The notes beneath the pieces were generated by a model that saw only the letters and a program-made list of their open reading frames with translations, did no database searches and was not told where the DNA came from. A stretch of 9,329 nucleotides of DNA from Candidatus Njordarchaeota archaeon (lineage in GTDB: Archaea; Asgardarchaeota; Njordarchaeia; Njordarchaeales; JAHKLH01), in contig JAHKLH010000050.1 in the NCBI GenBank assembly GCA_029856635.1, positions 1 to 9,329 of the forward strand. The letters are read 5' to 3'. Shown piece by piece: positions 6,717-9,329 of the stretch. The translations under genes were made by a program, and so were the position numbers. Position 1 is the first letter of the stretch. Every line of letters starts with the position of its first letter.

Positions 6717-8534
6717 ATGAGAAATGAAGAAAGGAGAATCGTGGTTCTTGAGAAGGAAAAGTGTAAACCAGAAAAATGTGGTTGGTATGCGTGTAGGAAC
6801 GCGTGCCCTGTCCAACGAGCTGGCAAAAAAGTTATAGAAATTGTAGAAGAAGGAAAGCCTCCCATAATAAATGAGGAGTTATGTATTGGTTGTGGAATAT
6901 GCGTTCAAGCATGCAATTTCAAAGCACTTCACGTTGTACATCTACCCGCACCACGTATGGCTGATTTAGTTTTTCGTTATGGGCCAAATGCTTTTGCGTT
7001 ATATAGGCTTCCAATTCCTGTGGAACGAACTGTCGTTGGAATTCTTGGACAAAATGCTATTGGAAAATCAACATCCCTAAAAATACTCGCCGGAATTCTG
7101 AGACCAAACTTTGGACGTATGGATAATCCGCCAGTATGGGATGAAATAATTGCCTATTTTAGGGGTTCTTCTCTACAAGTTTATTTTAAGAGACTTTCTG
7201 AAGGAAAATTACGTGTGATCTACAAGCCTCAGTATGTTGATGTTATCCCAAAAAAAGTTTCTGGTATCGTCAGTGAGGTTCTTAGAAAATACGATGAACG
7301 TGGATTATATCATGAAGTAATTGATAAGCTTGGCATGAAAAAATTCCTCGACACAAATGTTAAACACTTAAGCGGCGGAGAGCTTCAAAAACTTGCTTGT
7401 GCCGTAGCATATTTAAGAGATGCTGACGTTTATATGTTCGACGAACCTAGTAGCTATTTAGATGTAGCAGAACGTCTTCGTGTTGCAAAGTTGATAAGAG
7501 ATCTTGCAGAGCAGGGTAAATACGTCTTAGTAGCAGAGCATGACCTGGCTATTCTTGACTATCTGAGTGATGTAATTCATATCTATTATGGCGAGGCAGG
7601 TGCTTATGGAATAGTATCACCACCTTATTCTGCGAGAGAAGGAATAAATGCGTTTCTTGAGGGGTATGAGAAGACAGAGAATGTTAGATTTCGTGAATAC
7701 GTAATAAAATTCTCAGCAATCGGAGTTGAAATGGCGGAGACGCCCGAGGAATTAGTTTTAGTTAAATATCCGCAAATGAAAAAACGCCTTGGGAAATTCT
7801 GTTTAAATGTCAATGCAGGTGAACTTTATTTAAGAAGAGTTTATGGTGTAGTCGGACCGAATGCGATTGGAAAAACAACCTTTGTAAAATTACTAGCTGG
7901 AATTCTAAAGCCAGACGAAGGAAAATATGAGACTGCAGCACTTAAAATATCATATAAACCACAGTATCTTGGAGAATTCGTTGGCGAATTAGACTGGGTT
8001 AGAGTAATTGATAAGCTAAAAGAAGCCAATCCATTAGCTATCAGAGATCGATGGTATCAAACATATGTCATCAAGCCTCTCGGGATAGATAAGTTATTTG
8101 ATTACGAACTACGTGAATTATCTGGAGGAAATCTCCAAAAGGTGGCGATTGCATGTTGTTTAGCACGACAAGCCCACTTGTATTTGCTCGATGAACCCAC
8201 AGCATATATTGATGCAGAGGATCGTTGGCGTCTTGCAAAGATTTTAAGGACATTCGCAGAGAAATCAGGTTCTACATTACTTGTAGTCGATCATGATGTG
8301 ATGTTCATTGATTATATATCTGATTTTCTAATCGTTTTCGAGGGCGAGCCAGAAATTGAAGGATATGCTTCGAAACCTCTTGGGAAACGTGAGGGAATGA
8401 ACCGATTCTTAAAGTTCTTAGGCATTACTTTCCGTAGAGATAAAGATACACTCAGACCTCGTATAAATAAACCTGGATCGAGATTAGATAGGATTCAAAA
8501 GCAGAAAGGAGAGTATTACTACATTGGCGTATAA
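6717..8534 (+). CDS. abce1: Ribosome recycling ATPase ABCE1 (RLI)
   Basis: ABCE1 splits post-termination ribosomes using two ABC ATPase domains and an N-terminal iron-sulphur domain. All 605 residues are present. Cluster motif I uses C16, C21, C26 and C30; cluster II is CIGCGICVQAC (56-66). ABC domain 1 has Walker A GQNAIGKST (111-119), Q162, LSGGELQK (218-225), FDEPSSYLD (241-249) and H275. The hinge follows, with REGINAFLEGY and ENVRFR. Domain 2 has GPNAIGKTT (380-388), Q416, LSGGNLQK (468-475), LDEPTAYID (491-499) and H526. The C-terminus carries the family hallmark ITFRRDKDTLRPRINKPGSR and ends near EYYYIGV. Three points are unusual: one extra residue between the second and third cysteines, Asn instead of Pro after C66, and Asn instead of Glu in the second signature. 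Both catalytic glutamates (E243, E493) remain, so the protein should be active. Confidence 0.98.
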   Translation: MRNEERRIVVLEKEKCKPEKCGWYACRNACPVQRAGKKVIEIVEEGKPPIINEELCIGCGICVQACNFKALHVVHLPAPRMADLVFRYGPNAFALYRLPIPVERTVVGILGQNAIGKSTSLKILAGILRPNFGRMDNPPVWDEIIAYFRGSSLQVYFKRLSEGKLRVIYKPQYVDVIPKKVSGIVSEVLRKYDERGLYHEVIDKLGMKKFLDTNVKHLSGGELQKLACAVAYLRDADVYMFDEPSSYLDVAERLRVAKLIRDLAEQGKYVLVAEHDLAILDYLSDVIHIYYGEAGAYGIVSPPYSAREGINAFLEGYEKTENVRFREYVIKFSAIGVEMAETPEELVLVKYPQMKKRLGKFCLNVNAGELYLRRVYGVVGPNAIGKTTFVKLLAGILKPDEGKYETAALKISYKPQYLGEFVGELDWVRVIDKLKEANPLAIRDRWYQTYVIKPLGIDKLFDYELRELSGGNLQKVAIACCLARQAHLYLLDEPTAYIDAEDRWRLAKILRTFAEKSGSTLLVVDHDVMFIDYISDFLIVFEGEPEIEGYASKPLGKREGMNRFLKFLGITFRRDKDTLRPRINKPGSRLDRIQKQKGEYYYIGV

Positions 8535-8536
8535 AA
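8530..8536 (+). promoter_or_regulatory. Candidate TATA box overlapping the abce1 stop codon
   Basis: TATAAAA covers the TAA stop of abce1 (8532-8534). A start about 25-28 bases later, near 8557-8561, would give the zinc-ribbon gene a leader of about 15 bases, enough for its GGCGAT site. The gene could thus be transcribed alone as well as by read-through. Confidence 0.4.
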
Positions 8537-8573
8537 CTTATTGTCTTTATAGATTAAAGTATGGCGATTAATG

Positions 8574-8948
8574 ATGAAAAAAGTAACTTGCCCACGATGT
8601 GGATATGAATTTGAAGCCGAGCCTGAGAAAACATGGACTCTAACGTCCCTCCCAGACAAACAGGGAAATATAACTGTTACGGTTATGGGAACTTTCCGTT
8701 GTCCAAGTTGTGGACGTTCATTTAGAGCAGCTTATGCAAAATATAAAACTGGTTCTATGACACATGGAAAAAGTGCAAGGGATCGTCTTATTGAAATTCT
8801 TAACTCTTATGAGAGAATTAGTCTTGATGAAATTTCTGAAAAACTTGGCTATAGCAAGCAATCAATAAGAAAAGCTATCTTTAATCTATTAAAACAAGGA
8901 CTTGTTAAGGGACGTGTTGAGGGAGACCTATGGATTAGATCGTCCTAA
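8574..8948 (+). CDS. Small zinc-ribbon plus winged-helix protein, putative DNA-binding regulator
   Basis: This protein of 124 residues (125 if the adjacent ATG at 8571 is used) joins two nucleic-acid-binding modules. Numbering from 8571, a zinc ribbon spans about 5-50 with CPRC (7-10) and CPSC (44-47), separated by a strand-rich stretch containing KTWTLTSLPD and NITVTVMGTF. A winged helix spans about 68-123: RDRLIEILNSY, then SLDEISEKLGYSKQSIRKAI (a helix-turn-helix with the recognition helix near 95-106), and a short wing ending GDLWIRSS. There is no catalytic motif. I do not recognise a named family; the plan suits a transcription factor or a chromatin or RNA-binding protein. GGCGAT (8563-8568) is five bases before ATG 8574 and only two before ATG 8571, favouring 8574. 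It lies 39 bases after ABCE1 and converges on the next gene. Confidence 0.8.
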   Translation: MKKVTCPRCGYEFEAEPEKTWTLTSLPDKQGNITVTVMGTFRCPSCGRSFRAAYAKYKTGSMTHGKSARDRLIEILNSYERISLDEISEKLGYSKQSIRKAIFNLLKQGLVKGRVEGDLWIRSS

Positions 8949-8954
8949 ATGGTG

Positions 8955-9329
8955 TCATATCTTCTTTATATACATTCTGATTACAATGTGCCAAACATTT
9001 GGTGCTACACCTTTAACCTTTCTCCATACGAGCTTTTCTATGTTTGCGCCTAGAGATTGTGTTATCTCCTTTACTTCTGAAACTTTTTGTAGAGCTTTAT
9101 CTCTTCTTGCTACACAATGATAATGTATCCATCCGCCTCTTTTCTTTACAGCATTAATTGCGATAGCGAGTTGCTCGATATCTGGTTCTGGTAAAAATCC
9201 CATAAGAACATGATCAAACATATCTTTGAAGTCTAAGTAATGATTGTCAATAAACAAGGGTATTACGTTTCTTTCAACTTTATTTAAGTGAATTGTCTCT
9301 AGGAGATACTTATACGCGAGAGGATTTAT
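8955..9329 (-). CDS. taw2: C-terminal part of a Trm5/Taw2-family tRNA modification enzyme (5' end beyond window)
   Basis: This frame is open from the right edge to a TGA at 8957-8955, giving 124 visible residues of a longer gene. The edge begins INPLAYKYLLETIHLNKV, matching the NP-x-A-x3-YL-x-x-x-I-x-LN-x-V pattern of the Trm5/Tyw2 methyltransferase-like fold. DHVLMGFLPEP follows, then GGWIHYH and VKGVAPNVWHIV. Trm5 usually has an NLP motif and IHYY, while Taw2 has MG and IHYH with VWHVV near the end, so Taw2 is favoured. Taw2 moves an aminocarboxypropyl group from S-adenosylmethionine to 4-demethylwyosine at position 37 of tRNA-Phe. A TTG at 9257 could be taken as a start giving 100 residues, but the conserved fold clearly continues upstream of it. 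The usual DNR stretch reads DNHYL. The stop lies six bases from that of the zinc-ribbon gene. Confidence 0.78.
   Translation of the reverse strand: MNPLAYKYLLETIHLNKVERNVIPLFIDNHYLDFKDMFDHVLMGFLPEPDIEQLAIAINAVKKRGGWIHYHCVARRDKALQKVSEVKEITQSLGANIEKLVWRKVKGVAPNVWHIVIRMYIKKI

Noticed and set aside
8902..9120. Open frame of 72 codons on the plus strand
   Set aside because: It overlaps the end of the zinc-ribbon gene in another frame and is antisense to the Taw2-like coding region, which has clear conserved motifs.
1..9329. CRISPR array, tRNA or rRNA gene, transposon ends or integrase
   Set aside because: I saw no regularly spaced repeats, cloverleaf-like segments, rRNA core sequence or transposase/integrase motifs; the window is nearly filled by protein genes.

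Overview
The window is archaeal chromosomal DNA, clearly A+T-rich by eye. It carries the gamma subunit of initiation factor aIF2, the ribosome-recycling ATPase ABCE1, an Ard1/RimI-type N-acetyltransferase of the archaeal type, and the end of a Trm5/Taw2-type tRNA methyltransferase-fold gene. Several genes have a GGTGAT-like Shine-Dalgarno exactly five bases before the start. The lineage cannot be fixed from sequence alone; a TACK-type or Bathyarchaeia-like organism is only a guess.

Layout. At the left, aIF2-gamma (120-1454, +) is followed after 37 bases by a GT4-type glycosyltransferase (1492-2715, +). It converges on a minus-strand block with a 4-base gap. In transcription order that block is a sugar-nucleotide epimerase with an altered active site (5911-4925), a GalE-like epimerase (4879-3914) and a bifunctional phosphoglucose/phosphomannose isomerase-like SIS protein (3748-2720). 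A 132-base divergent spacer leads to an N-terminal acetyltransferase (6044-6628, +), ABCE1 (6717-8534, +) and a small zinc-ribbon/winged-helix protein (8574-8948, +). This last gene converges with a 6-base gap on a gene that runs off the right edge (8955-9329, -), read here as the C-terminal part of Taw2/Trm5.

Together, the flanks are information-processing genes: initiation, recycling, N-terminal acetylation and tRNA modification. The centre (1492-5911) is a compact sugar cassette: a hexose-phosphate isomerase, two NAD-dependent nucleotide-sugar epimerases and a glycosyltransferase. That set could supply and transfer a sugar to a surface glycan or lipid, but the product cannot be read from the sequence. 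No stretch longer than 170 bases lacks a gene. I saw no rRNA, tRNA, CRISPR array, transposase or integrase.

No wholly new system stands out. The points most worth a second look are the Lys-to-Met change in an epimerase catalytic motif, the altered first iron-sulphur motif and second ABC signature in ABCE1, the N-terminal extension and Cys3-His knuckle of aIF2-gamma, and an AT-only perfect inverted repeat in front of abce1.
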